Shown piece by piece: positions 1 to 7,437 of a DNA stretch of 10,091 bases; the stretch's first letter is position 1; each line of letters begins with the position of its first letter. The position numbers and the translations under genes are program-made. The DNA comes from an uncultured Bacteroidales bacterium. GTDB lineage: Bacteria; Bacteroidota; Bacteroidia; Bacteroidales; JAUNSR01. Under the pieces are notes generated by a model, which had not been told where the DNA came from, searched no databases, and saw nothing but the letters and a program-made list of their open reading frames with translations. The DNA lies in contig CAMTOW010000041.1 of assembly GCA_947074245.1 (NCBI GenBank), forward strand, positions 1 through 10,091, given 5' to 3'.

Positions 1-2164
1 GCGCGTTGATTTCGAAATACTGGTTTTTGTTGTTCGATTTATAATATGTGAAATCGATGTTGATGCTGTTATCCAACAATGCCAAGTCAAAACCGAACTC
101 CATCGAGTGCATTTTTTCCGGTTTCATTTCTTTAAACGGAGCCTTGTTGTTCGGTTCAAGCTGACCTAAGTTGAAACCGTCTTTCGGATATGTGATGTAT
201 GCAGGCATGTCATTACCAACCACACTATAAGCACCACGAAGTTTAAACAATGTGATTGCTTCCGGTAGTTTCACCATTTCATTCACAATCGCCGTAAGAC
301 CTACAGACGGATAGAAGTAAGATTCGTTTTTGGTATAAGCCAAAGTTGAAGACCAGTCATTTCTACCTGTTACATCTACATAAAGCATTTCGCGATAGCC
401 CAACTGAGCTGTTCCGAATGCAGAATTCAAATGTTTACGAGGGTTGGTCATTCTCTGAAGACCATTTCCGTTTACATTTTCAGGAACGAAGAAGTTTGGA
501 ATCACCAAACCTAATTTATCACTATCCAAACGAAGAGTCGACGCGTTGAAACGAGTAAAGCTACCTCCGACTGACGCACTTACATCAAAATCACCAAATG
601 TTTTATTGAAGTTCGCCAATAAATCGCCATAGAACTGATCGGTTGTAAAATCTTCGCGGATATAACGACCATTCTGCGGAACTAGCACCAGGGTTGTAGA
701 AGCATAAAGTTTGCGTTCGTAGTTGTCCGTAGTTTTGTCATAGCTCAAACGACCGATCACATTCAGATAGTCGGTAATGTTTACTTTTACGCTTCCTGAC
801 GCCATGATACGATTACGACGCTCTTTGCTTTCATTACGATTCAAGATCCAGTACGGATTCTGAGTAAAGTCATCGAGCGGAGTGTACCAGTTCTGAACCA
901 TCATATTGCGTTCGGAATCGAATACTTCATAATTGCGTTTGTAGTTTTTGAAGTTACCGTTGGCAGGGAATGTGTACATACCACATAACGGATTGAAATA
1001 GGTACCACCGTGAGGACGGTTGTGACCTCTTTGAAGAATATAATTCAAATTACCATCTACCTGAACGCGATTATTAAACAAATTGAACGTTTCGCGCAAG
1101 TTCATATTGTGACGGTAAAAATCATTGGTTGGAGTGATACCCAAAGCCGTCGTATTCGCATACGACAAATAAGACTTCACTTTTTCGGTACCACCGTTCA
1201 CCGAAATCGAGTTGATATAAGTAGATCCCGTACGGAAATAATCGCTCATACGATCAGCTCCTGATTCGTGACCCGAGATCTTATCTCCCCAGCTTTTCGC
1301 GCTCAACTGATCACCAGTCACCACAGCGCCATATTCTTTTTGCAATTTCGGACCGGCCAAGATCGTTTCAAGCTGAATGCTTGAAGAGAAATCCACACGA
1401 GCCGTACCTTCGCGACCTTTTTTAGTCGTGATCATCAAAACCCCATTGGCAGCCATACTACCATAGAGCGCAGCAGCAGTTGCACCTTTCAATACGTTGA
1501 TGCTGGCGATATCTTCGGGATTGATATTGGATAGAGCAGAACCACCGTCGCGACCTTCATATTCACCTGAGATCTGAGTAGTCTGAGGGTTTGACATCGG
1601 AATACCGTCGATTACAACTAGCGGCTGGTTATTACCCTGAGCTGATTTATTACCACGTAACAAAACTTTGGAAGAACCACCGGCACCACTTGAATTGGGT
1701 GTAATAATCAGTCCGGCACTTTTACCCTGAAGCGCATTGATCATATTCGGATCTTTCGCACGGGTCACTTCGTTTCCACTTACGTTCTGAGTCGCGTAAG
1801 TCAAACTTTTCGCTTTTCGTTCGATACCCATCGCCGTTACAACCACTTCATTGATCAGTTGAGCATCACCGATCATATTGACATTGATCACACTTTGATT
1901 ACCTACCGTAACATTTACCGGCTGCATCCCAACGAATGTAAATACAAGGACGTCGGTTGGAGAAGTTACTTCTAATGAATACTTACCGTCAATATCTGTC
2001 ACGGTACCGGTAGTTGTGCCACGAACGACAACACTAGCGCCAATCATCGGAGTCTGGTTATCGGTATCCGTAACCGTACCACTCACTATTCGTGATTGGG
2101 CGAAAACAAGACAAACATTCATACTTATGAGCAGGAATGTTAGAAACAAATGTTTGTTTTTCAT
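1..2164 (-). CDS. SusC/RagA-family TonB-dependent outer-membrane receptor (3' end beyond window)
   Basis: The reading frame is open from an ATG at 2164 to the left edge, giving 721 residues of a family that is usually about 1,000, so the last part of the beta-barrel is missing. Residues 1-22 form a signal peptide ending in VFA before QSR. Residues 26-100 form a carboxypeptidase-regulatory-like domain (VSGTVTD, then GTVTDIDGKYSL). A TonB-box-like EVVVTAMG lies at 106-113, followed by the plug domain with the SusC hallmarks VIDGIPM (184-190) and ALYGSMAANGVLMITTKKG (232-250). The barrel contains the conserved TGRNDWSST. No STN domain precedes the plug, so an anti-sigma link is not indicated. 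Family members import glycans or peptides across the outer membrane together with a SusD lipoprotein, normally the next gene, which would lie outside the window. The substrate cannot be told. No frameshift was seen. Confidence 0.96.
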   Translation of the reverse strand, partial: MKNKHLFLTFLLISMNVCLVFAQSRIVSGTVTDTDNQTPMIGASVVVRGTTTGTVTDIDGKYSLEVTSPTDVLVFTFVGMQPVNVTVGNQSVINVNMIGDAQLINEVVVTAMGIERKAKSLTYATQNVSGNEVTRAKDPNMINALQGKSAGLIITPNSSGAGGSSKVLLRGNKSAQGNNQPLVVIDGIPMSNPQTTQISGEYEGRDGGSALSNINPEDIASINVLKGATAAALYGSMAANGVLMITTKKGREGTARVDFSSSIQLETILAGPKLQKEYGAVVTGDQLSAKSWGDKISGHESGADRMSDYFRTGSTYINSISVNGGTEKVKSYLSYANTTALGITPTNDFYRHNMNLRETFNLFNNRVQVDGNLNYILQRGHNRPHGGTYFNPLCGMYTFPANGNFKNYKRNYEVFDSERNMMVQNWYTPLDDFTQNPYWILNRNESKERRNRIMASGSVKVNITDYLNVIGRLSYDKTTDNYERKLYASTTLVLVPQNGRYIREDFTTDQFYGDLLANFNKTFGDFDVSASVGGSFTRFNASTLRLDSDKLGLVIPNFFVPENVNGNGLQRMTNPRKHLNSAFGTAQLGYREMLYVDVTGRNDWSSTLAYTKNESYFYPSVGLTAIVNEMVKLPEAITLFKLRGAYSVVGNDMPAYITYPKDGFNLGQLEPNNKAPFKEMKPEKMHSMEFGFDLALLDNSINIDFTYYKSNNKNQYFEINA

Positions 2165-2210
2165 AACAATATTGGTTAATTAGAATTAAGATGTCTCTGT
2201 CAGTGTTTTT

Positions 2211-2218
2211 CAAAACTA
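2211..2218 (-). promoter_or_regulatory. candidate -7 box of the susC-like gene
   Basis: Read on the minus strand this is TAGTTTTG, which matches the Bacteroidetes -7 consensus TAnnTTTG. It would give a 5' leader of about 40 nt. There is no TTTG at the usual distance of about 19-21 nt upstream. The nearest one (plus-strand CAAA at 2250-2253) is too far, so the assignment is weak. The leader is AT-rich with no Shine-Dalgarno, as is normal in this phylum. Confidence 0.35.
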
Positions 2219-2344
2219 AATCAAAATTATTAATTATATATTACATAAACAAATATTTTATAATTCAATCTATATAAATATTAAACATTATTAATTACAC
2301 TTCTAAAAATAGGATATTGTTTTTAATATCTATAACCGAAAACA

Positions 2345-2401
2345 AATAAGGTGGAATTATCTGTTTCACAAATATTTGCAAACAAATAATTCCACCTTAT
2401 T
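2345..2401 (-). terminator. long AT-rich hairpin downstream of the nuclease gene
   Basis: A perfect 16-bp inverted repeat (arms 2345-2360 and 2386-2401) is extended inward by 5 more pairs after one mismatch (2361/2385). This leaves a 13-nt loop. The hairpin begins 26 nt after the nuclease stop codon. On the minus strand it is followed by TTTGTTTT, so it can act as an intrinsic terminator for that gene. The stem is much longer and more AT-rich than the other terminators in the window. It may also protect the 3' end or isolate the receptor promoter. Confidence 0.65.
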
Positions 2402-2427
2402 GTATCAATATTATATCGACCGAGAGG

Positions 2428-4047
2428 CTAAAAAATAATTTTCAGAGATGAAATTCCATGAATCGAAATAGCACGAATGAAATAACAGCCTTTATTCAGA
2501 TTCATTACAGGTATCATAAAAGAGGACCCGACAGCCATATTTTGTTCGGTATGGCATAGACGGCCGAACGAATCAAACAGAGAAACGGATATCAAATCGG
2601 GAGCTTTGACAATGATAAACCCATCTTCATACGAGCCAGAAACTACCGGTTTTTCGACAAAGGGGTCACGGAAAGAATCGGTCGTTCCCAAACGGATGAA
2701 AGTAACCAGCGGATCATGATCGGCATAACGGCCCGGATCGAGCGCATCGCAATAATCCGGGTTGTCATAAGAGAAATAAGCCGGTTCGTCCGCATTGACA
2801 TGCCAGACATCGACACAAGCTATCTGATTATTCATAGAGGGAGTAGCAAGGACATGATCCAAATATCCCACTTCATTCTTATATGCGTAACTATATTTCT
2901 GAGGAACAAAACGTTTCGTCTGATTAACCAATCCGTAATGCTCCATCAACCGAATGGGATCTTCCATCGAATAAGAATTAAGATCGCCAACGATGAGCAC
3001 GTCTTCATCATCAAACACGTCTTGCAGATGCGCTACGAATCCCAGAATTTCGCGAGCTTCGGTCAGACGAGTCGCCTTTCCTTTGCCCTGCCCGTCGCCC
3101 GAATCTTCATCCCCATCGAGCATCGAACTGCTTTTCGATAAGAAATGATTCATATTTACGATAAAGCGCTCTCCGGTCGACAGCAACTCAAATCCGATCG
3201 CGACACGTCGTTTGTTAAGCACCTTGAGCTGATCGATCTCATTGAGCAGTAGTTCGCCATAGGGTTTTACTTTTTGAGAATCATAGACAAATCCGTTTTT
3301 CGTATAGATTGATGCGACGTGATTATTGTCGGAAACATACTTAAAGCGATTCGATCCGGTTTTTTCGTTCATAAGGGCTGCCAGATCACGGATCGCCATA
3401 TCTCCTTCCCCTACTTCACACAAAGCATATATGTCGGCATTGAGCGCGGCAAAAGCCTCTCCCGTCTTGGAACGCTGACGGTTGAATTCAGCCCGATTGG
3501 AAGCACCGCGATTATTGGGAAGAGCCCAGATAGCGGGATCGGCGATATAGTATTGAAGATTCGCACTGACGACTTTGACATCGTACGGATGATCTGTTTG
3601 CGGAACCTCCGGGCGGCGATCTGCGGAAAACGACGGTTGCACCGTCGGCTGAATGGCGTATCCACCATACTGATAACGCACATATCCGCGAAGTCCGGTT
3701 ATGAGAGAGCCGTTGCGGCGACCTCCGTTAGAATCGTAATAATTACAACCGGTAGCCGGCAAAAGCGTCAGACAATCTGAGATATTGCCCGAAACGACCG
3801 ACTGATACGCATCGCTTGCAGGGAGCGCGACTTCGGTACCAGCGCGCAATCTGGAGGAAGAGAGCGTGAGCGAACCGTTGCGGATCAGGTAATAGTTGTT
3901 GGTTACATAAAGCGGATTGACGATTTCTATCTCCTTATTCATATAGGAAGATAAATCGCAGGGAAAAGTAACACGTATTTGCCCGAAAAGCGGCAACGTG
4001 AAGAGAACGAATCCCGTGAAGAAAAGAAGCGTAAAAAATTTTTTCAT
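2428..4047 (-). CDS. secreted ExeM/NucH-like endonuclease/exonuclease/phosphatase-family nuclease with C-terminal sorting domain
   Basis: The product has 539 residues. Residues 1-22 are a typical signal peptide (MKKFFTLLFFTGFVLFTLPL, then FG before Q). Residues about 24-145 resemble the N-terminal region of ExeM-type extracellular nucleases (NYYLIRNGSLTLSS, then a GYAIQPT segment). Residues 155-452 are the catalytic domain of the endonuclease/exonuclease/phosphatase fold. Candidate active-site residues are N163 (SANLQYY), E211 (ALCEVGEG), N300-H301 (NMNHFLSK), the GDGQG loop 317-321, D355 and N357 (VGDLNSY), D397-H398 (YLDHVLAT) and D443-H444 (ADHDPLV). The full set is present, so it should be active. 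The last 70 residues (VSLFDSFGRLCHTE, then LNKGCYFIRA and a lysine near the end) look like a T9SS type A sorting domain, which suggests surface attachment or release. A role in DNA scavenging is an inference. It appears to be transcribed alone. Confidence 0.88.
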   Translation of the reverse strand: MKKFFTLLFFTGFVLFTLPLFGQIRVTFPCDLSSYMNKEIEIVNPLYVTNNYYLIRNGSLTLSSSRLRAGTEVALPASDAYQSVVSGNISDCLTLLPATGCNYYDSNGGRRNGSLITGLRGYVRYQYGGYAIQPTVQPSFSADRRPEVPQTDHPYDVKVVSANLQYYIADPAIWALPNNRGASNRAEFNRQRSKTGEAFAALNADIYALCEVGEGDMAIRDLAALMNEKTGSNRFKYVSDNNHVASIYTKNGFVYDSQKVKPYGELLLNEIDQLKVLNKRRVAIGFELLSTGERFIVNMNHFLSKSSSMLDGDEDSGDGQGKGKATRLTEAREILGFVAHLQDVFDDEDVLIVGDLNSYSMEDPIRLMEHYGLVNQTKRFVPQKYSYAYKNEVGYLDHVLATPSMNNQIACVDVWHVNADEPAYFSYDNPDYCDALDPGRYADHDPLVTFIRLGTTDSFRDPFVEKPVVSGSYEDGFIIVKAPDLISVSLFDSFGRLCHTEQNMAVGSSFMIPVMNLNKGCYFIRAISIHGISSLKIIF

Positions 4048-4283
4048 TCAGATGAATATTGAGCTAGAAAAACAATCGATATTAAATAAAACCGGGATGA
4101 AAGAGAAACCAGGATTCAGCGCGATAAAGATACGACGAACCGATGATTAATGAAACCGAACGCAATAATAGAAAGAAAAAAGAGAACCTATTGACAACGC
4201 AAATTACCCCCTCACCAATCCGCAATCCTTCAACGAACCGAGCTACGCAAAGTTTTCAACCCTAAGGAAGAGCGACAATCAAT
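4048..4283. other. intergenic region upstream of the nuclease gene
   Basis: No gene is visible here; the only short ATG-started frame noticed is 17 codons long on the plus strand. A minus-strand TATCTTTA at 4125-4132 is one base from the -7 consensus TAnnTTTG but has no clear -33 partner, so the nuclease promoter is not identified. The stretch 4200-4265 is richer in C and free of obvious repeats. I see nothing else. Confidence 0.5.
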
Positions 4284-4316
4284 AAAAAAAGCCGTTCCAA
4301 TCGAAATTGAAACGGC
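4284..4316 (-). terminator. intrinsic terminator of the carboxyltransferase/carrier operon
   Basis: On the minus strand an 11-bp stem (GCCGTTTCAAT with ATTGGAACGGC) closes a UUCG tetraloop at 4302-4305 and is followed directly by seven U residues. One pair, 4297/4310, is a G-U wobble only when read on the minus strand and a mismatch on the plus strand, which supports the direction. It begins 30 nt after the carrier gene stop and ends the unit there. Confidence 0.95.
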
Positions 4317-4346
4317 CTTTGAATAGTATCGATACAGGAATAATCC

Positions 4347-4682
4347 TTACTCGTTATCTTTTGTTATCGTAACCATCAGATGCTCTTTCTTGATAGCCTG
4401 TCCCGGTGTAACACCAATGAAAGAGACAGTCCCTGCAAAAGGAGCCAAAATACGGTTTTGCATTTTCATCGCTTCATGAATCAGCAAGAGCTGACCCTGA
4501 GCAACATGGTCGCCTTCTTTGACATTGATGCTAACGATCGTACCCGGTAGATTCGCTTTCACTTCACCCGGAACAGGATTAACCCATTTCGGACGATTCA
4601 GATATTTGCGAGTGAGGGTCGTATTGTAGTAGCGCGCCAAAACGACAAAGGGCACCAATTCTTTTTCATTCTTTTTTTCCAT
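4347..4682 (-). CDS. biotin carboxyl carrier protein of an acyl-CoA carboxylase/decarboxylase
   Basis: This 111-residue protein carries a single biotinyl/lipoyl domain at about residues 38-108. The biotin attachment site is EAMKM at 70-74, with K73 the lysine to be biotinylated, and the opposing turn is LPGTI at 45-49. The swinging biotin arm carries carboxyl groups between a carboxylase or donor site and the carboxyltransferase encoded just upstream. The first 35 residues are basic and aromatic and are not part of the carrier fold. They could dock on the carboxyltransferase, but that is inference. The ATG lies 18 nt after the stop of the carboxyltransferase gene, so the two are surely cotranscribed and likely act in one complex. 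A strong terminator follows, so no third subunit is in this operon. Confidence 0.92.
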   Translation of the reverse strand: MEKKNEKELVPFVVLARYYNTTLTRKYLNRPKWVNPVPGEVKANLPGTIVSINVKEGDHVAQGQLLLIHEAMKMQNRILAPFAGTVSFIGVTPGQAIKKEHLMVTITKDNE

Positions 4683-4700
4683 GATGATTCTGTTTAAAGA

Positions 4701-6248
4701 TTAGAACGGAGGAAGACCATGTTTCTTTTCAGGACGGATCTCCTCTTTATCTTTAGACAAAGCCAAAGCATGTAGAATATATGAACGAGTCTCAGCCGGA
4801 CGGATGACCGTATCAATGAATCCACGAGAAGCAGCAACGTATGGATTCGCGAATTTATCGATGTATTCCTGTACTTTCTCTTCACGGACAGCAGCCGGAT
4901 CGGCAGCTTCTTTGATTTCTTTGGCGAAGATGATGTTTGCTGCACCTTCAGGGCCCATAACCGCGATTTCGGCAGTTGGCCAAGCAAATACGAAATCAGC
5001 TCCCAAGTGACGAGAGTTCATCGCGATGTAACCACCACCATAGGCTTTACGAAGGATAACGGTGATTTTAGGTACAGTCGCTTCGGAATAAGCATAAAGC
5101 ATTTTCGCACCGTGACGGATCACGCCTGCATGCTCCTGGTCTACACCCGGCAAGTAGCCCGGCATATCTTCCAAGGTAATGATCGGAATATTGAACGAGT
5201 CACAGTAACGGATAAAACGAGCCGCTTTACAAGCCGAGTCGATATCCAATACGCCGGCAAGCACCATCGGCTGGTTGGCAACGAAGCCTACCGTTTCGCC
5301 ACCCATACGGCCGAAACCGATTACGATGTTGGCAGCCCACATTTCCTGTACCTCAGTAAAGTCTGAATTATCGGCAATCGTACGGATCACTTCACGAACA
5401 TCATAAGGCTGATGCGGATCTGACGGAATGATCGTTTCGATCGGTTTTTCAACAACCGGTTCGGCAGCTTCGATCTCGTCGGCTTTCACCTTGTTGTTGG
5501 CAGGGATCAATGAGATCAATTTCTTGATCTGATCGAAACACTCCAATTCGCTATTTGCGAAGAAGTGAGCATTCCCTGTAATTTCGGCCTGAACACGAGC
5601 ACCACCCAGGTCTTCCTGAGAGATCTCTTCACCCAATACGGTTTTGATTACGTTCGGACCAGTAATGAACATTTTTGAGATCTGATCAACCACAAAAACG
5701 AAGTCGGTAAGAGCCGGAGAGTAAACCGCTCCACCTGCACAAGGACCAAGGATCACCGAGATCTGAGGAATAACCCCAGAAGCGATCGTATTGCGATAGA
5801 AGATTTCGCCATAACCGGCCAAAGCCCCTACCCCTTCCTGGATACGCGCACCACCCGAGTCGTTGATTCCGATGATCGGCATTTTCAATTTCAATGCGTG
5901 ATCCATGATCTTCGTGATCTTACGAGCGTGAGCCAGACCAAGCGATCCGCCCGCTACCGTAAAGTCTTGAGCATAGATACATACCGGCTGACCACTGATG
6001 GTTCCGGTTCCGGTGATTACACCATCACCCGGTAGTTTCTTTTTGTCCATGCCGAAATCATGGCTTTCGTGTTCGACAAAAAGGTCATATTCATGGAAGG
6101 AATTTTCGTCCAACAACTCCATGATTCGATTACGTGCTGTTAATTTCCCGGATGCTTCTTGTTTTGATATTGCAGCATCTCCTCCTCCTTTCTGAAGGAG
6201 AGCGATCTTTTCATCAAGAGCGAGAATCTTGTTTGTGATAGTGCTCAT
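4701..6248 (-). CDS. biotin-dependent acyl-CoA carboxyltransferase (propionyl-CoA carboxylase beta / methylmalonyl-CoA decarboxylase alpha type)
   Basis: This 515-residue protein has the usual length and the double crotonase-like carboxyltransferase fold. The N-terminal half contains GINDSGGARIQEGVGAL (127-143) and GPCAGGAVYSPALTDF (168-183), the CoA and oxyanion-hole region. The C-terminal half contains ANQPMVLAGVLDIDSA (324-339), AYGGGYIAMNS (402-412) and WPTAEIAVMGPEGA (423-436), the biotin-binding side. It moves a carboxyl group between carboxybiotin and an acyl-CoA. In fermentative Bacteroidales this usually means interconversion of methylmalonyl-CoA and propionyl-CoA in the succinate-propionate pathway. 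The residue after AYGGGY is I408. Typical PccB proteins have Asp there, while MmdA and acetyl-CoA-accepting enzymes can have Ile, so the acyl substrate and the direction stay open. The gene heads a two-gene operon with the carrier gene. No biotin carboxylase or sodium-pump beta/gamma subunit is nearby. Confidence 0.93.
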   Translation of the reverse strand: MSTITNKILALDEKIALLQKGGGDAAISKQEASGKLTARNRIMELLDENSFHEYDLFVEHESHDFGMDKKKLPGDGVITGTGTISGQPVCIYAQDFTVAGGSLGLAHARKITKIMDHALKLKMPIIGINDSGGARIQEGVGALAGYGEIFYRNTIASGVIPQISVILGPCAGGAVYSPALTDFVFVVDQISKMFITGPNVIKTVLGEEISQEDLGGARVQAEITGNAHFFANSELECFDQIKKLISLIPANNKVKADEIEAAEPVVEKPIETIIPSDPHQPYDVREVIRTIADNSDFTEVQEMWAANIVIGFGRMGGETVGFVANQPMVLAGVLDIDSACKAARFIRYCDSFNIPIITLEDMPGYLPGVDQEHAGVIRHGAKMLYAYSEATVPKITVILRKAYGGGYIAMNSRHLGADFVFAWPTAEIAVMGPEGAANIIFAKEIKEAADPAAVREEKVQEYIDKFANPYVAASRGFIDTVIRPAETRSYILHALALSKDKEEIRPEKKHGLPPF

Positions 6249-6267
6249 TATTGGTGTTTTTAAAGGA

Positions 6268-6286
6268 TTCCGTCATTGGAACGGAA
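6268..6286 (-). repeat. short inverted repeat in the carboxyltransferase leader
   Basis: TTCCGT at 6268-6273 pairs with ACGGAA at 6281-6286 around a 7-nt loop. It lies between the predicted transcription start and the ATG at 6248, and also 53 nt after the def stop. It could be a leader hairpin, an operator or a weak terminator for def. There is no good U-run, so the role is open. Confidence 0.4.
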
Positions 6287-6299
6287 ACTTAAGATTAAA

Positions 6300-6307
6300 C
6301 AAAAGTA
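6300..6307 (-). promoter_or_regulatory. candidate -7 box of the carboxyltransferase operon
   Basis: The minus strand reads TACTTTTG, a full match to TAnnTTTG, about 52 nt upstream of the ATG at 6248. The predicted leader is about 45-50 nt. The -33 position (around 6327-6330) reads AATT rather than TTTG, so recognition may be weak or assisted. Read-through from def, which ends only 90 nt before the carboxyltransferase start, is an alternative. Confidence 0.45.
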
Positions 6308-6338
6308 CAAACTCACAATGTGCGAGAATTCGATATAA

Positions 6339-6896
6339 TCAACGGGGTTGCATCTTCGTACGGTATCCGCAGTTGACTTTCCCCTTAAGAATATTATTCA
6401 GTTTGGCTTTGATCAGCTGTTTGCGAATCGGTGAAATATGGTCGATGAATAGTTTTCCTTCAAGATGATCGTATTCGTGCTGAACGATACGCGCAGCAAA
6501 TCCTTTAAAGATCTCTTCTTTGGGATTGAACTCTTCATCCATATATTGAACCGTGATCACCGTAGGGCGAGTCACTTTTTCGTGAATACCCGGCAAGCTA
6601 AGACAACCCTCTTCGATCGTGGCATCATCTCCTTCCGTAACAGTGATACGCGGATTGATCATCACACGCTTAAAATCTTTGCAATCGGCGAAATCGTCGC
6701 CCATCGGTGAACCATCGATCACAAGCAGACGGATCGGCAAGCCGATCTGCGGAGCCGCCAAGCCGACACCTTCGGAACTGTACATCGTTTCGAACATATC
6801 TTTAATCAGATTAGGCAATTCGGGATAATCGACGGTGATATCTTCTGCAATTTTGCGAAGAACGGGCTGACCATATAAATAAACAGGCAAATTCAT
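6339..6896 (-). CDS. def: peptide deformylase
   Basis: This 185-residue, full-length enzyme removes the formyl group from the N-terminal methionine of nascent proteins. All three signature motifs are present: motif I GVGLAAPQ at 43-50 (Q50 in the active site), motif II EGCLS at 96-100 (C98 a metal ligand), and motif III QHEYDHLEG at 139-147 (H140 and H144 metal ligands, E141 catalytic). The start codon overlaps the ruvX stop in an ATGA, so the two genes are translationally coupled. The next gene downstream begins 90 nt away and has its own promoter candidate. The C-terminal tail (about 150-185) is basic and lysine-rich, consistent with ribosome contact, though this is not proven by sequence. 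Confidence 0.97.
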   Translation of the reverse strand: MNLPVYLYGQPVLRKIAEDITVDYPELPNLIKDMFETMYSSEGVGLAAPQIGLPIRLLVIDGSPMGDDFADCKDFKRVMINPRITVTEGDDATIEEGCLSLPGIHEKVTRPTVITVQYMDEEFNPKEEIFKGFAARIVQHEYDHLEGKLFIDHISPIRKQLIKAKLNNILKGKVNCGYRTKMQPR

Positions 6897-7321
6897 AATT
6901 TAAACTTTAGATTCTGACTTTCGAGATACCCTTGAAGGATAATTGTGGCACTGATTTCATCGACAAGTTCTTTGTTTTGACGATCTTTTTTCTTCAAGCC
7001 ACCATCGCGCATGGTCTGATGCGCCAAAACCGAAGTAAAGCGTTCGTCGACCATCTCGACAGGTATCTGTGGAAATGTTTTCTTTAGATTTTTAACAAAG
7101 GGTTCTATGTATCGCCAACTTTCAGATGGCTCATTGTTCATCTGTTTCGGCATTCCGACAACAAACAGCTCGACTGACTCTTTCGAGGTATATTCTTTCA
7201 GAAAAGTGATCAGAGAGGCAGAGGGAACGGTCGTCAGACCATTGGCTATAATCTTCAAGGGATCGGTAACGGCAATGCCGGTACGTTTCCGTCCATAATC
7301 GATAGATAAAATTCGTCCCAT
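6893..7321 (-). CDS. ruvX: RuvX/YqgF-type putative pre-16S rRNA nuclease / Holliday-junction resolvase-like protein
   Basis: From the ATG at 7321 the product has 142 residues, the usual size of this RNase H-fold family. Key motifs are SIDYGRKRTGIAV (6-18, with D8 the first acidic catalytic residue), VVGMPKQMN (54-62), VDERFTS (91-97, with E93) and VDEISATIILQGYLE (120-134, with D121). The family is tied to 5' maturation of 16S rRNA and more loosely to Holliday-junction resolution. An in-frame ATG at 7381 would add 20 mostly hydrophobic residues. I prefer 7321 because family members begin at MGRIL and because a near-consensus promoter lies inside that extension (see 7328-7358). The stop overlaps the def start by 4 nt. 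Confidence 0.93.
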   Translation of the reverse strand: MGRILSIDYGRKRTGIAVTDPLKIIANGLTTVPSASLITFLKEYTSKESVELFVVGMPKQMNNEPSESWRYIEPFVKNLKKTFPQIPVEMVDERFTSVLAHQTMRDGGLKKKDRQNKELVDEISATIILQGYLESQNLKFKL

Positions 7322-7327
7322 AGCCAA

Positions 7328-7358
7328 CAAAGATAGTACAAAGGGTTTAAATCGCAAA
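7328..7358 (-). promoter_or_regulatory. near-consensus Bacteroidetes promoter of ruvX-def
   Basis: On the minus strand TTTG (7358-7355) is followed after exactly 19 nt by TATCTTTG (7335-7328), matching both parts of the -33/-7 consensus at close to standard spacing. It is the best promoter in the window. Only six bases (TTGGCT) separate the -7 box from the ruvX ATG at 7321, so the transcript would start at, or within a few bases of, the start codon. Confidence 0.7.
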
Positions 7359-7437
7359 TCAGACAATAAACTTCCGATCATTCTTTTGAAAATATTAGTA
7401 TCCGAACCAACTCACTATCAATAAATAAGAACGAGCG

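Noticed and set aside
1010..1264. Plus-strand open frame of 84 codons, and another of 67 codons at 346-549
   Set aside because: Both are opposite the SusC-like receptor gene, whose frame is continuous and carries family motifs on both sides of these positions.
3319..3780. 153-residue open frame on the plus strand, and a similar 141-residue frame at 2716-3141
   Set aside because: Both lie opposite the nuclease gene, whose signal peptide, catalytic motifs and full frame are convincing. The opposite frames have no recognisable domain.
4191..4195. TTGAC on the plus strand resembling a sigma-70 -35 box
   Set aside because: Bacteroidetes promoters do not use this consensus, there is no paired -10 element, and no plus-strand gene follows.
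7322..7381. ATG at 7381 as the ruvX start
   Set aside because: It would add 20 residues not seen in the family and would place the best promoter inside the coding region. It is kept only as an alternative.
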